A stretch of DNA of 36,355 nt from positions 1 through 36,355 of the forward strand of contig NZ_JADIJK010000037.1 of NCBI RefSeq assembly GCF_017355205.1, written 5' to 3'. Origin of the DNA: Bacillus sp. SD088. Lineage in GTDB: Bacteria; Bacillota; Bacilli; Bacillales; Bacillaceae_C. The translations under genes were made by a program, and so were the position numbers. The notes below the pieces were generated by a model that was not told where the DNA came from, did no database searches, and saw nothing but the letters and a program-made list of their open reading frames with translations. Below, in pieces: positions 25,409-34,437 of this stretch. The first letter of the stretch is position 1. Each line of letters begins with the position of its first letter.

Positions 25409-27307
25409 TTGGGTTCTATTCTTCGCAAGGCACGAGCGATTGCTATGATTTTATTGTTGGTCATCATTGTTTCGGGCTGTGGCGCCACGGGAGCGAATAA
25501 GGATGAGAAAGTTATACAGTGGAGTGGCGGTTGGCCGCGTCCACCATTATTCCAAGGGAATAACTTTGCTAATGGTGGGATTGGAGAAGCGACAAATTTT
25601 GTTTTTGAGGGATTAGTGCAAAATGTCCGAATCTCAAATGAGCAACATTTACGTTTAGCAAAATCAATTGATTTTCATGATGATTATGCAGAAGTTAAAT
25701 TAGTCGATGATGCGGTCTGGCATGATGGAGAGCCTTTTACAAGTAAAGATATTTGGGCGTATTATATATTAAACAATGGGGCAGAAGTCACCCAGTATAT
25801 GAAAGAAATTGAACTTGTAGATGATAAAACATTACGAATTCACTGGTTGGAACCTCAAGCAAATGAGACTGTCCTTTCCTTTTTATTAGGACAGGATAAG
25901 CAGGCTACGATTCCTTATCATATTTATGGAAAGTATGTTGATCGGGCTGCTGAGTTACTCAAACAGGCATCGCCTTATACGGAAGAAGAACAACTAATCC
26001 AAAAAGGGAAGTTTGGTTTGGAAATTGACGATGATTTGCAAAAGGAGATAGATAAAAACTGGCAGGACTTTCTTGTGGCGGGGCCGGAAATGCCAGTCGG
26101 AACCGGACCTTTTACAATAGAGCGAGTAACATCTTCAGATATGTTGCTGGAAAAATTTTCTGACTATTATCTTGCGGACGAGATTAAATTTGACAAGGTA
26201 ACGATTAAAAATCCTGGGACTGAAGGTGCAGCTGGATTTGCGTTATTGCGCTCCGGCCAAATTGATTATTTTGATGGTACCCCACCGCAGGATATTCTTG
26301 AATCATTATTAGCTACGAATAAGGATCTTGTCCATTTTAAAATGCTAGATCCGGCTTCAGTTGGTATTTTATATAACCAAGACCGTCCGCCGTTTGATCA
26401 AAAGGAGTTTAGACAGGCAATTACGTATGCGATTGACAGATCGAAAGCACGCGAAGTTGGAAATGTATATGGGCAGGAACCAACAACATCGATTACAGGG
26501 CTAGTACCATCAGATATGGAGAATTGGATAAAACCAGAAGTTATAAAGGATATGCGCGACTATTCATACAATCCGGAAAAAGCCGAGGAAATGTTGGAGG
26601 ATCTGGGTTGGAGTCGTGACAAGGAAGGCATTTGGCGTGATCCAGATGGGGTTCGCCCTGATTTTGTCATCGGTGTTAATGCGACATGGCAAAATGGTCT
26701 GATGCCTGGTCAAATTGTGGCTGAACAATTAACAGCTTTTGGTATTCCGACCCGTTTAATGGCAGTCGATGGAACCGTTTACTTCGATAATGTCTCAAAA
26801 GATGATGGACTTTATGAAATGTCCCTTGACTGGGTCGATGTAGCTTGGGGATTTATGTTTCCTTGGCAATCCATTCGTGAAGTGTATGAAGGGAATATTG
26901 CGAAGATGATGCATATGCCTCGTTATGATGAAGATCATGAAGATCCTGAAAAGCGAGATAAAATTAATTTGCGTTTAAAGAGTTATGACGATGTTGAATT
27001 TGATGTGCGAGAAGTTATGCAAAAGATTCCATATATGGATGAGGAAGAGTATACGGAATGGTTTTCGCGAATGGCATGGGTCAATAACGAAGAAGCGTTC
27101 GGTGTCAATTTGTTCCAGAATGTAACAGGAACATGGTTAAATCAGGCTCATTTAGATGGATTACCGCTAGAGTCGCAGATTGAACAATATGATCGCAATA
27201 TTCCAGTACCAGAAACAGATGAAGACATGCGTGAGGTGCTAAAGACAAATTGGTTCAATTCTGGTATTCAGCCATTTATTGAAGGACAATACCGACCGAA
27301 AGAATAA
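25409..27307 (+). CDS. Family-5 ABC substrate-binding lipoprotein
   Basis: This is the extracellular binding protein of a peptide/opine/nickel-type importer. The lipoprotein signal ends in IVSGC, with Cys24 modified. The fold is that of large family-5 binding proteins: VWHDGEPFTSKDIWAYY early, VGTGPFTIERV in the middle, and FRQAITYAIDR then YNPEKAEEMLEDLGW later. At 632 residues it is longer than typical OppA (about 540). Long members of this family include oligosaccharide binders in Thermotoga-type systems. I chose TTG at 25409, which is nine bases after AAAGGAGGT (25391-25399); an upstream in-frame GTG at 25385 would include that site. It heads a tight five-gene importer operon. Confidence 0.88.
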   Translation: MGSILRKARAIAMILLLVIIVSGCGATGANKDEKVIQWSGGWPRPPLFQGNNFANGGIGEATNFVFEGLVQNVRISNEQHLRLAKSIDFHDDYAEVKLVDDAVWHDGEPFTSKDIWAYYILNNGAEVTQYMKEIELVDDKTLRIHWLEPQANETVLSFLLGQDKQATIPYHIYGKYVDRAAELLKQASPYTEEEQLIQKGKFGLEIDDDLQKEIDKNWQDFLVAGPEMPVGTGPFTIERVTSSDMLLEKFSDYYLADEIKFDKVTIKNPGTEGAAGFALLRSGQIDYFDGTPPQDILESLLATNKDLVHFKMLDPASVGILYNQDRPPFDQKEFRQAITYAIDRSKAREVGNVYGQEPTTSITGLVPSDMENWIKPEVIKDMRDYSYNPEKAEEMLEDLGWSRDKEGIWRDPDGVRPDFVIGVNATWQNGLMPGQIVAEQLTAFGIPTRLMAVDGTVYFDNVSKDDGLYEMSLDWVDVAWGFMFPWQSIREVYEGNIAKMMHMPRYDEDHEDPEKRDKINLRLKSYDDVEFDVREVMQKIPYMDEEEYTEWFSRMAWVNNEEAFGVNLFQNVTGTWLNQAHLDGLPLESQIEQYDRNIPVPETDEDMREVLKTNWFNSGIQPFIEGQYRPKE

Positions 27308-27319
27308 GGAGGGTTTCCA

Positions 27320-28318
27320 TTGACACGACGGATATTTTTAAAACGCATTCTCCACGCACTAATCACCATTGTCCTTGCTGTTGTTATTACTTTTGTCCTG
27401 TTAAGGCTAACGCCCGGCAATGCGATTGACCAATGGGCAAGGGATTATGCGATTCAATACAATATTACCATTGATGAGGCTTATACGCGTGTTGCGAATA
27501 TGATTAATTATGATCCAAATGAACCGATTATCCAGCAGTTTACCCGCTATGTCGGCAATTTGTTACAAGGAAACCTCGGTTATAGCATGGTACATCAGGG
27601 GCTGCGTGTCAATGATATTATTGCTAATGCTTTACCGTGGACCCTGTTTGTATCTAGCATTGCCTTGGTTATTAGCTTTATTATTGGCATCTATTTAGGA
27701 GTAAAGATGGCGTACAACCGAAAATCATGGATTGATCCTGTTATTTCCATATACTCGGTTGTGACGAATGCAGTTCCTGATTTCATCTTAGCGATACTTC
27801 TCTTAATCGTATTTTCTTATGGATTAGGATGGTTTCCAATAAACGGGGCATATGATTTCTATTTAACACCTGGTTTTAATCTCGCCTTTATTAGCAGTAT
27901 TTTTTACTATGGAGCACTACCTATCCTTACTTATGTGTTGACGTTAATTGGCCAGTGGGCATTGATGATGAAAGGGAGTGCAGTTAGTATTCTTGGTGAT
28001 GACTATATTGAAGCAGCAAAAGCGAGGGGATTGCCGCAGAAGCTGATTGTTCGAAAATATGTGCAGAAGAATGCCATTATTCCATTGGTTACGCAGCTTG
28101 CCGTCTTTTTAGGCGGAATGCTTGGTGGGGCGATTCTTGTAGAAAATCTGTTCCAATATCCGGGAATTGGTTATTTTATGGCTGAAGCAACAAAACAGCG
28201 TGATTATATTGTGATGCAGGGGATCCTGCTGTTTATTGCGATTACGATGATCATTGCTAATTTTATTGCTGATTTACTATACAGTAAATTGGATCCAAGA
28301 ATCCAGATTGAGGAATAG
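27320..28318 (+). CDS. Family-5 ABC transporter permease, DppB/OppB type
   Basis: This is an inner-membrane channel subunit of the importer. The 332-residue product starts with MTRRIFLKRILHALITIVLAVVITFVLLRLTPG, the typical first helix of this family ending in the TPG motif. A periplasmic loop of about 65 residues follows, then five more helices. The EAA loop lies near DDYIEAAKARGLPQKLIVRKY. The C terminus, with YPGIGYFMAEATKQRDYIVMQGI, is also characteristic. The start is TTG at 27320 with AAGGAGGG upstream, 12 bp after the binding-protein gene. Length is normal. Confidence 0.92.
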   Translation: MTRRIFLKRILHALITIVLAVVITFVLLRLTPGNAIDQWARDYAIQYNITIDEAYTRVANMINYDPNEPIIQQFTRYVGNLLQGNLGYSMVHQGLRVNDIIANALPWTLFVSSIALVISFIIGIYLGVKMAYNRKSWIDPVISIYSVVTNAVPDFILAILLLIVFSYGLGWFPINGAYDFYLTPGFNLAFISSIFYYGALPILTYVLTLIGQWALMMKGSAVSILGDDYIEAAKARGLPQKLIVRKYVQKNAIIPLVTQLAVFLGGMLGGAILVENLFQYPGIGYFMAEATKQRDYIVMQGILLFIAITMIIANFIADLLYSKLDPRIQIEE

Positions 28319-28328
28319 GGGTGAAACG

Positions 28329-29192
28329 ATGCAAGGCGTGATCGATTTTTTTCGAATTATAATATCGAACCGACGTTCATGTGTTGGTTTAATCATAACA
28401 GTATTTTTCATTTTAATGGCAACCGTCGGTCCAGTTGTTTTTCCATTAGATACACAAGTGGATTATGAAAATCGCTATCAGCAGCCAAACTTTGAACATT
28501 GGCTGGGAACGGATTACGGCGGCAGGGATGTATGGTCGCAAATTGTTCACGGTTCACAGGAGGTTCTGCTTATCGGTCTGCTGGCGGCGGTTGTGACGCT
28601 GATTTTTGGAGCAGTACTAGGAATGATTTCTGGGCTTGTCGGCGGCAAGCTAGATACGGTCATTATGCTGGTTACTAATCTATTTTTGACCATTCCTTCC
28701 TTACCTGTTTTTATCATCCTAGCGGCTTTTTTATCCATTGAAGATCCATTCTCATTTGCGCTTGTGTTGAGCGCATGGAGCTGGCCGGGACTGACAAGGG
28801 CTGTTCGGTCACAAGTAATTTCATTGAAGGAACGGGATTTTATTGTGATTTGCAGAGTAATGGATTTAGGCTTAGGTCATATCATTTTTAGAGAAATTAT
28901 GCCCAATATTGTCTCCTATTTGGCAATTAATTTCATTATGATTATGCGTGGGGCGATTGTTGGGAGTGTAGCGATTATGATGCTAGGATTAGCCCCTTAT
29001 TCACCAACCAATTGGGGACAAATGCTGAACCTGGCGATTTCTCAAACCGGAGGAATTTTCAATCCAAATGGCTATGTCTATGTTCTGTCACCAATTGTTT
29101 GTCTCGCTTTGTTTCAACTAGGGACGATCTTCTTTGCAAATGGGCTCGATGAAGCATTGAACCCAAGACTTCGAACAAGGGGTGGAGCATAA
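28329..29192 (+). CDS. Family-5 ABC transporter permease, DppC/OppC type
   Basis: This is the second channel subunit of the importer, 287 residues. Family features are GLIITVFFILMATVGPVVFP as first helix, then HWLGTDYGGRDVWSQIVHGSQEVLLIGLLAA, the usual DppC entry to the permease domain. The EAA-type loop is VICRVMDLGLGHIIFREIMPN. The product ends with FANGLDEALNPRLR, also typical. I chose ATG at 28329, preceded by GGGGTGAAAC; the open frame extends further upstream into the previous gene but has no better start. Its stop is immediately followed by the next gene's ATG. Confidence 0.92.
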   Translation: MQGVIDFFRIIISNRRSCVGLIITVFFILMATVGPVVFPLDTQVDYENRYQQPNFEHWLGTDYGGRDVWSQIVHGSQEVLLIGLLAAVVTLIFGAVLGMISGLVGGKLDTVIMLVTNLFLTIPSLPVFIILAAFLSIEDPFSFALVLSAWSWPGLTRAVRSQVISLKERDFIVICRVMDLGLGHIIFREIMPNIVSYLAINFIMIMRGAIVGSVAIMMLGLAPYSPTNWGQMLNLAISQTGGIFNPNGYVYVLSPIVCLALFQLGTIFFANGLDEALNPRLRTRGGA

Positions 29193-30185
29193 ATGGAAAC
29201 AGTCATTGAATTTGAAAATGTCAACGTGTCCTTCCCGATGCGCGAGGGAACAGTTCAAGCGGTTCGTGATGTTTCGCTCCGGATTCCGAAGGGAAAGGTA
29301 ACAGCTCTTGTGGGTGAAAGTGGAAGCGGGAAGTCCACATTGGCTTCCACCCTACTAAGAATGGTTTCTGCACCAGGAACGATATCAGCGGATTCTATTC
29401 AAGTTGATGGGCAAGATGTGACGAAGATGTCCGAGAAACAACTGCTCAATTACCGTTGGTCTGAAGTATCGATGGTATTTCAGGCGGCACAGAATTCATT
29501 AAATCCTGTTGTAACAATTGGGGAACAATTTGTTGAAACATACAGGGCACACCGGAAGGATGCAAAAAATGAAGTGATTGAGAAAAGAGCAATCGAATTG
29601 CTTGAATATGTTAAGCTTGAACCCAAACGAGTTTTACGTTCGTATCCTCATGAACTAAGTGGGGGAATGAAACAACGGGTCATGATTGCTTTTAGTTTGT
29701 TGTTAGAACCAAAAATAGTCATTCTGGATGAACCAACAACGGCTTTAGATGTCATTACACAAGATTCGATTTTTTCTATTCTCGAACAAATCAATCGTGA
29801 CTTGGGCATTACATTGCTTTTGCTTTCACATGATATCGCTGTTGTGGCAAAGGTAGCTGATTATCTTGGTGTCATGTATGCAGGAAAGATTGTTGAATTT
29901 GATGAAATTTATACCATTTTTGAACATCCGAAGCATCCTTATACGGAGGGATTGCTGCGAGCGGTTCCTTCACTTATTCACGACTTAGAAACGATAAAGC
30001 CTATTCCGGGAGCTTCACCTAATCTACTTAATTTGCCAAAGGGTTGTCCTTTTCACCCGCGATGTGAATATGTAATGAGTCATTGTAAAACAGTGGAACC
30101 AGAATTAGAGTTATTGAAGGACGGTTATCGTCCTGCTTGTCATTTATTTACTGACAAGGAAAAGGAGGCTGTAGGAACAAAATGA
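29193..30185 (+). CDS. Oligopeptide-type ABC transporter ATPase, DppD/OppD type
   Basis: This is a cytoplasmic ATPase subunit of the importer. The 330-residue product has Walker A GESGSGKST near residue 42, Q-loop VFQAAQNSLNP, signature LSGGMKQRVMIA, Walker B IVILDEPTTALD and the H-loop LLLSHD. The C terminus carries the extension found in OppD/DppD proteins, including CPFHPRCEYVMSHC, whose cysteines form an iron-sulfur site in some family members. The start ATG directly abuts the stop codon of the upstream permease gene, with AAGGGGTGGAG as ribosome binding region. It overlaps the next gene by four bases (ATGA). Confidence 0.94.
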   Translation: METVIEFENVNVSFPMREGTVQAVRDVSLRIPKGKVTALVGESGSGKSTLASTLLRMVSAPGTISADSIQVDGQDVTKMSEKQLLNYRWSEVSMVFQAAQNSLNPVVTIGEQFVETYRAHRKDAKNEVIEKRAIELLEYVKLEPKRVLRSYPHELSGGMKQRVMIAFSLLLEPKIVILDEPTTALDVITQDSIFSILEQINRDLGITLLLLSHDIAVVAKVADYLGVMYAGKIVEFDEIYTIFEHPKHPYTEGLLRAVPSLIHDLETIKPIPGASPNLLNLPKGCPFHPRCEYVMSHCKTVEPELELLKDGYRPACHLFTDKEKEAVGTK

Positions 30186-31198
30186 ATCCATTGTTGAAAT
30201 TAGATAATGTGTCCATGCATTTCCCGAACAAAGATAAAGAAGCGAAAAATACAACCATTAAAGCGCTGTCGAATGTCAGTATGTCCTTATACCCTGGAGA
30301 AATTATGGCGATTGTAGGGGAAAGCGGCTGTGGCAAAACAACGCTTGGAAAAGTTATTGCTGGGTTGTACCAGCCAACAGGCGGGAACTATTATTATAAA
30401 GAAAATGATGTTAGTAAATTAGGCGGGAAGAAACAGAAACAGTATCGAATGAGTGTTCAACTTGTACAACAAGATTCCTATGCTGCTCTGAATCCGGCAA
30501 AAACGATCCAACAATCCTTGGCAGCCCCAATTATTCGTCATAAGATAGCGAAGGGAAGACAAGGCATCCGCACAAAAATAATTGAGCTACTTGAAACTGT
30601 TGGACTAAAACCAGCAGAGCAATTCCTAGGAAAATTTCCTCATCAATTGAGTGGAGGTCAACGCCAACGGGTATTAATGGCAAGGGCGATTTCACTTGAT
30701 CCTGAAGTGATTGTTGCGGATGAACCTGTATCAATGGTAGATGTTTCGTTACGTCTCTCTATTCTAAATTTAATGACATCATTAAATAAAAAGCTAAATA
30801 TTGCTTTTATTTATATCACTCACGATTTAGCAACTGCTCGATTTATTGCTCAAAATGGTCGTCTAGCTGCTATGTATTTAGGGAGAATTGTCGAGTTAAG
30901 TTCTGTTGGAGAAATGATGGATAATCCTCAGCATCCTTATTTGCAGGCATTGTTAACAGCAGTACCGATTCCTGATCCGAAAATCGCGAAGGAAAAAAAT
31001 GAATTGCCATTAAAAGGATTAGAGGTGCCAAGTCTTGTCAATCCACCTGGCGGCTGCTCTTTTCATCCGCGTTGTCCTTATGCAACGGAATATTGTAGTG
31101 AAGAATTACCACCATTGCGCAAGGTCAAACATGGGGTAGTGGCATGCCACTATGCAGAGAGGATTCCGAAATGGCACTTAACAGCTTCTTCAAATTAA
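30182..31198 (+). CDS. Oligopeptide-type ABC transporter ATPase, DppF/OppF type
   Basis: This is the second ATPase of the importer, 338 residues, partner of the OppD-like subunit. It has Walker A GESGCGKTT, Q-loop VQQDSYAALNP, signature LSGGQRQRVLMARA, Walker B VIVADEPVSMVD and the H-loop YITHD. The C-terminal extension includes PPGGCSFHPRCPYATEYCSEE, the cysteine-containing segment of the family. The start ATG overlaps the previous stop codon (ATGA), with AAGGAGG upstream. The 3' end overlaps the start of the small membrane gene by 28 bases, so that gene is probably translationally coupled to this one. Confidence 0.94.
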   Translation: MNPLLKLDNVSMHFPNKDKEAKNTTIKALSNVSMSLYPGEIMAIVGESGCGKTTLGKVIAGLYQPTGGNYYYKENDVSKLGGKKQKQYRMSVQLVQQDSYAALNPAKTIQQSLAAPIIRHKIAKGRQGIRTKIIELLETVGLKPAEQFLGKFPHQLSGGQRQRVLMARAISLDPEVIVADEPVSMVDVSLRLSILNLMTSLNKKLNIAFIYITHDLATARFIAQNGRLAAMYLGRIVELSSVGEMMDNPQHPYLQALLTAVPIPDPKIAKEKNELPLKGLEVPSLVNPPGGCSFHPRCPYATEYCSEELPPLRKVKHGVVACHYAERIPKWHLTASSN

Positions 31199-31377
31199 TT
31201 TTTCATTTTGCTGTCATTTTTGCGGTTTTCAGCGGTCTGTTAATTTTCCTAACGGAGCCAAAGACAGTCGAGTTCCAACTCGTCTGCATAACACTGGTCA
31301 TTAATAGTTGCATTATTATTGGCACTCTTATTTTTAGTTGGTGGATGAAAAGAAGGCACGAAATAAATCGTGAGTAG
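31171..31377 (+). CDS. Small two-helix membrane protein
   Basis: This 68-residue product has two clear hydrophobic helices (about residues 7-25 and 34-56), separated by a short loop (EPKTVEFQ). It ends in a positively charged tail (WWMKRRHEINRE). It is unlike anything I recognise. I chose ATG at 31171, preceded by GAGAGG; it begins 28 bases inside the OppF-like gene in another frame. Its coupling to the importer suggests a role in that transporter's assembly or stability, but this is inference from position only. A chance frame is possible, but the clean membrane pattern argues for a gene. Confidence 0.6.
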   Translation: MALNSFFKLIFHFAVIFAVFSGLLIFLTEPKTVEFQLVCITLVINSCIIIGTLIFSWWMKRRHEINRE

Positions 31378-31482
31378 GATTGGTTAAAAGCTTGTCCGCA
31401 ATAGAGGATGATCTGCACTGGATTGTGTGGTTACGCGGTAAGGGATGTACATGAGATAATAAAGAAATAGAATAGGATCAAG

Positions 31483-31520
31483 ATAAACGGAGCTGCGGGT
31501 ATGTAGCTCCGTTTATTTTA
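31483..31520. terminator. Terminator between importer and regulator genes
   Basis: A perfect 12-bp stem, ATAAACGGAGCT (31483-31494) with AGCTCCGTTTAT (31505-31516), is followed by TTTA on the plus strand. It lies between the convergent small membrane gene and the GntR/LacI-type regulator gene, and may serve both directions. Confidence 0.8.
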
Positions 31521-31523
31521 TCG

Positions 31524-32600
31524 TTAGCTTGGTGCGGCTGTTGAATCACGAATAACAAGATTAGTGGGCAATAAAACCTTTTTAGGTTCAATTTGCGCTT
31601 TTTTGCGGATTTCTAACAATAATTTAGCTGCTTCATAGCCTAGTGTATCAAAATGTTGCTGGACTGTAGTTAGAGGTACTTTAGCGTATCTAGAACTTTC
31701 GAAATCATCAAAACCGATAATGGAAAGATCTTCTGGGATCTTTATACCCATTTTTATCAATTGCTCCATAACTTCAAGGGCCATGCGGTCATTTACACAG
31801 AATAAAGCAGTTAGATTCCCTTTTTTAATCGTAGTTACGAGTTCATTGTAATCTAGCTTTGATTGTGAAAAGAAAATAGTGGGATCACTCGGCAGGTTAG
31901 CGTTTAACAGAGCGTGCTGGTAACCAAGATATCGTTCTTTTTCTGAGTTTAAAAAGAAATCATAAGCACAAAAACCGATTTTTGAGTGACCTAAATCAAT
32001 TAGATGATTCACCGCCTCAAATCCCCCGTCATAATTATTACAAGCAATACAAGGTAAGGGGATTCCCATTGGAAATCGATCTAATAACACAATCGGGATT
32101 CTCTTTGATTGAATGTCTGTTAGATACTCTTTAGCAGCTTCTGGATCTGAGGAATAAATTAATAATCCTTCGCAATCTGTTTGAATTAATTTTTTTACTA
32201 GATCCTTTTCTCGATCAATATCATTTTCAATGAACTCGATGATTAACTTATAACCATGCTTGGAAAGATAGGATTGAATCCCTTTCATAATTCGCATATA
32301 GGAGTTGTCGTACATGTCCTTTCCAGATAATACAAATGTAATTAATTTTGATCTTGTTTGATCTTTTTGTTTTTGTTCGGAAATAAAGCTGCCCTTTCCT
32401 TTAACACGGTAAATTATACCTTCATCCACTAACTCAGCTAAGGCTCTTCTAACTGTAATGGAGCTGACGCCGAGTTTTTCGATAAAATCCTTCTCGCTTG
32501 GTATACGTGCATGAGCGGATAACTCTTTATTTTGAATCATGCTAAGTATATAATCTCTTACCATTTGATACTTTGGAACAGAGAACTTTGACTCCTTCAT
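31524..32600 (-). CDS. GntR-type HTH / LacI-type sensor transcription regulator (AraR-like)
   Basis: This is a cytoplasmic repressor with an N-terminal GntR winged helix and a C-terminal LacI/GalR-type sugar-binding core, the layout of B. subtilis AraR. The 358-residue product shows YQMVRDYILSMI, IPSEKDFIEKLGVSSITVRRALAELVDEGIIYRVKGKGSFI (residues about 33-73), and then LITFVLSGKD at the start of the sensor core. It continues with PIVLLDRFP, ACNNYDGGFEAVNHLIDLGH, FCVNDRMALEVMEQL and IIGFDDFESSRYAKVPLTTVQQ. The start is ATG at 32600 with AAAGGAAG upstream. It is divergent from the sugar-binding protein gene and convergent with the importer. Its ligand is probably a sugar from the neighbouring pathways. 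Confidence 0.92.
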   Translation of the reverse strand: MKESKFSVPKYQMVRDYILSMIQNKELSAHARIPSEKDFIEKLGVSSITVRRALAELVDEGIIYRVKGKGSFISEQKQKDQTRSKLITFVLSGKDMYDNSYMRIMKGIQSYLSKHGYKLIIEFIENDIDREKDLVKKLIQTDCEGLLIYSSDPEAAKEYLTDIQSKRIPIVLLDRFPMGIPLPCIACNNYDGGFEAVNHLIDLGHSKIGFCAYDFFLNSEKERYLGYQHALLNANLPSDPTIFFSQSKLDYNELVTTIKKGNLTALFCVNDRMALEVMEQLIKMGIKIPEDLSIIGFDDFESSRYAKVPLTTVQQHFDTLGYEAAKLLLEIRKKAQIEPKKVLLPTNLVIRDSTAAPS

Positions 32601-32791
32601 ATTTTAACTTCCTTTCATAGTTGATGAATCTCAAATGTGTTGTTTATTTATTAACATTAAAGGTAAAATAAAGCTTGATTTTTATTTTCTTTTATAATAA
32701 TGTGTATGTATACCTTTCTAATGAACATAGTATAACATTAAAAACGAATTCTATCTATATTGGAAGTGAATAATCTATTTATCCAAGGAAA

Positions 32792-32805
32792 TGTAATCGC
32801 TAACA
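32792..32805 (+). promoter_or_regulatory. Perfect cre-like site for CcpA
   Basis: TGTAATCGCTAACA matches every fixed position of the 14-base cre pattern TGNAANCGNWNNCA. It lies in the intergenic region between the divergent regulator gene (start 32600) and the binding-protein gene (start 33051). It suggests carbon catabolite repression by CcpA of one or both. Confidence 0.65.
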
Positions 32806-33050
32806 GTTCCATTCGAGTATATCACAAATGTAAAGAAACTTTGCAACAGGTGACTAGGCAAGTTTTAGCGATTCATGGGGAGGTGATGAAAACTGAGTTC
32901 GTAAAGTTTATTGGTAAAATAGATTCATAGTTTATTCTTACACGAAGACCTATTGTTTTTATTATCTTAATATTGTGTGAAGTAGGTTTCCCTCATATGA
33001 GTGTGAGCGAAAGTAAATCTAAAACACACAGACTAGGCGGAGGAATAGGA

Positions 33051-34352
33051 ATGAAAAGATTTAAAAGTTATTGTCTTACTTCATTAGTGATCATATTAGC
33101 GGGCATATTTAGTGGCTGCCAATCTCAAAATGCAGGAAATGAAGGGAATGACCCGGAGGTTGAAAAGTCGGTGACGATTAAAATCGCCTATCTTTTCGAT
33201 GGAGATACATGGGAGGAAAGGGTGGGTTCATTAGAGAAAGATCTCAAGAATATTAAGCTAGAACGGATTCCTTATGAAAATACGGTGGAGTCACTTCAGG
33301 AAATATTTGCAAAAGGTAATAAACCAGATATTATTATCGGTCCAATTGAACCGATGAAGGAACTTGAAGTGATTGAACCACTGGATGAATTAATAGAACA
33401 ACACAATTTTGATCTTGATTCTCTCAACTCTTCCTTAATGAAGAATGTTCGCTCGTTAACAGATGAGGGAAAGATTGTGGCATTTCCAGATAATCGGCCT
33501 TTTTTTGCACTCTACTATAATAAAGCTGTATTCGACTTGTTTGGGCAAGATTACCCGGATCAGAATACAGCTATGACATGGGATGAGGCAATTAATCTAG
33601 CCGCAAAAATGACAGGCGAGAAAAATGGTACACAGTACGTTGGCATGACTCATGGACCTTTTGCTGGCTTCGGCCCGGGTACTTGGCCGTTGGATGAACT
33701 GGCCACGAATATGACGGATCCGGAAACAGGGGAAGTGAACATTCAAGATAATCCTCCGCTTAGGAAATACTTCGACTTAATGGCAGAATATTATAGTTTT
33801 CAAGGGATCCACGATGCGGAGTGGGAAGGCGATTGGTTTGCTGAAGGAAAAGCTGCGATGTTTATTGCGCAAGATGCCTATCTTGATAGTGTTGAAGATC
33901 AGAATTTTCTAGAATCTCTTGAAATGGTTCCAGTTCCAATATGGGAAGGCAGCCCTGATCAAGGTCCGTATCGAGGGTTTTGGTCAATGATCATTACGAA
34001 TTATAGTGAGCATAAAGATGAGGCATTTAAAGTGTTGGAAGCCTATGTATCTCAAAAACATCAGTTGGAGGTTACAGAAAGTGGAGTCATGGGATCTATT
34101 TTGGCGGATCCTGAAATCCACCAAAATTATGCGATCAATGCTCCTGGCCTTGAAGGGAAAAACCGTGAAGCTTTCTTTGCCCAAGAGCCCGCGGTATATG
34201 AAGATACAATAAGTCAATGGGACAACTATGTGGATGTGGATACGGCTATCGAAAAAATGATTGAACAAGATAAGGACATCAATACGATCATAAGGGAATT
34301 GGAAGAAGAATCTTCCGGGAAAATAAAGGAAGCGATGGAAGCAGGCGAATGA
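33051..34352 (+). CDS. Family-1 sugar-binding lipoprotein
   Basis: This is the extracellular binding protein of a CUT1-type carbohydrate importer. The lipoprotein signal ends in FSGC, Cys23 modified. The mature part has family features such as PDIIIGPIEPMKEL, ALYYNKAVFDLFG, TWDEAINLAAKMTG and a late WFAEGKAAMFIAQDAYL segment. The 433-residue length is normal. I chose ATG at 33051, with GGCGGAGG upstream; the open frame starts earlier at 32973 with no site. No permease or ATPase gene follows; the next gene encodes a secreted protein 85 bp downstream. Either the permeases lie beyond the window or the protein serves another transporter. Confidence 0.88.
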   Translation: MKRFKSYCLTSLVIILAGIFSGCQSQNAGNEGNDPEVEKSVTIKIAYLFDGDTWEERVGSLEKDLKNIKLERIPYENTVESLQEIFAKGNKPDIIIGPIEPMKELEVIEPLDELIEQHNFDLDSLNSSLMKNVRSLTDEGKIVAFPDNRPFFALYYNKAVFDLFGQDYPDQNTAMTWDEAINLAAKMTGEKNGTQYVGMTHGPFAGFGPGTWPLDELATNMTDPETGEVNIQDNPPLRKYFDLMAEYYSFQGIHDAEWEGDWFAEGKAAMFIAQDAYLDSVEDQNFLESLEMVPVPIWEGSPDQGPYRGFWSMIITNYSEHKDEAFKVLEAYVSQKHQLEVTESGVMGSILADPEIHQNYAINAPGLEGKNREAFFAQEPAVYEDTISQWDNYVDVDTAIEKMIEQDKDINTIIRELEEESSGKIKEAMEAGE

Positions 34353-34437
34353 ATAACCGATAGGTAAATGTGGCAACTAAAGGTAGCCTGGACGATTTAG
34401 AAAAGGATTAACTTAAAGATCAAGGAGAGGTTAATGG

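Noticed and set aside
32706-32715. GTATAC-centred sequence as auto-operator of the GntR/LacI-type regulator
   Set aside because: Only a six-base palindrome with asymmetric flanks, and it does not match the TGATA/TATCA palindromes upstream of the importer.
33984-34376. A 130-residue minus-strand open frame
   Set aside because: It is antisense to the well-supported sugar-binding protein gene, has no good ribosome binding site and no recognisable domain.
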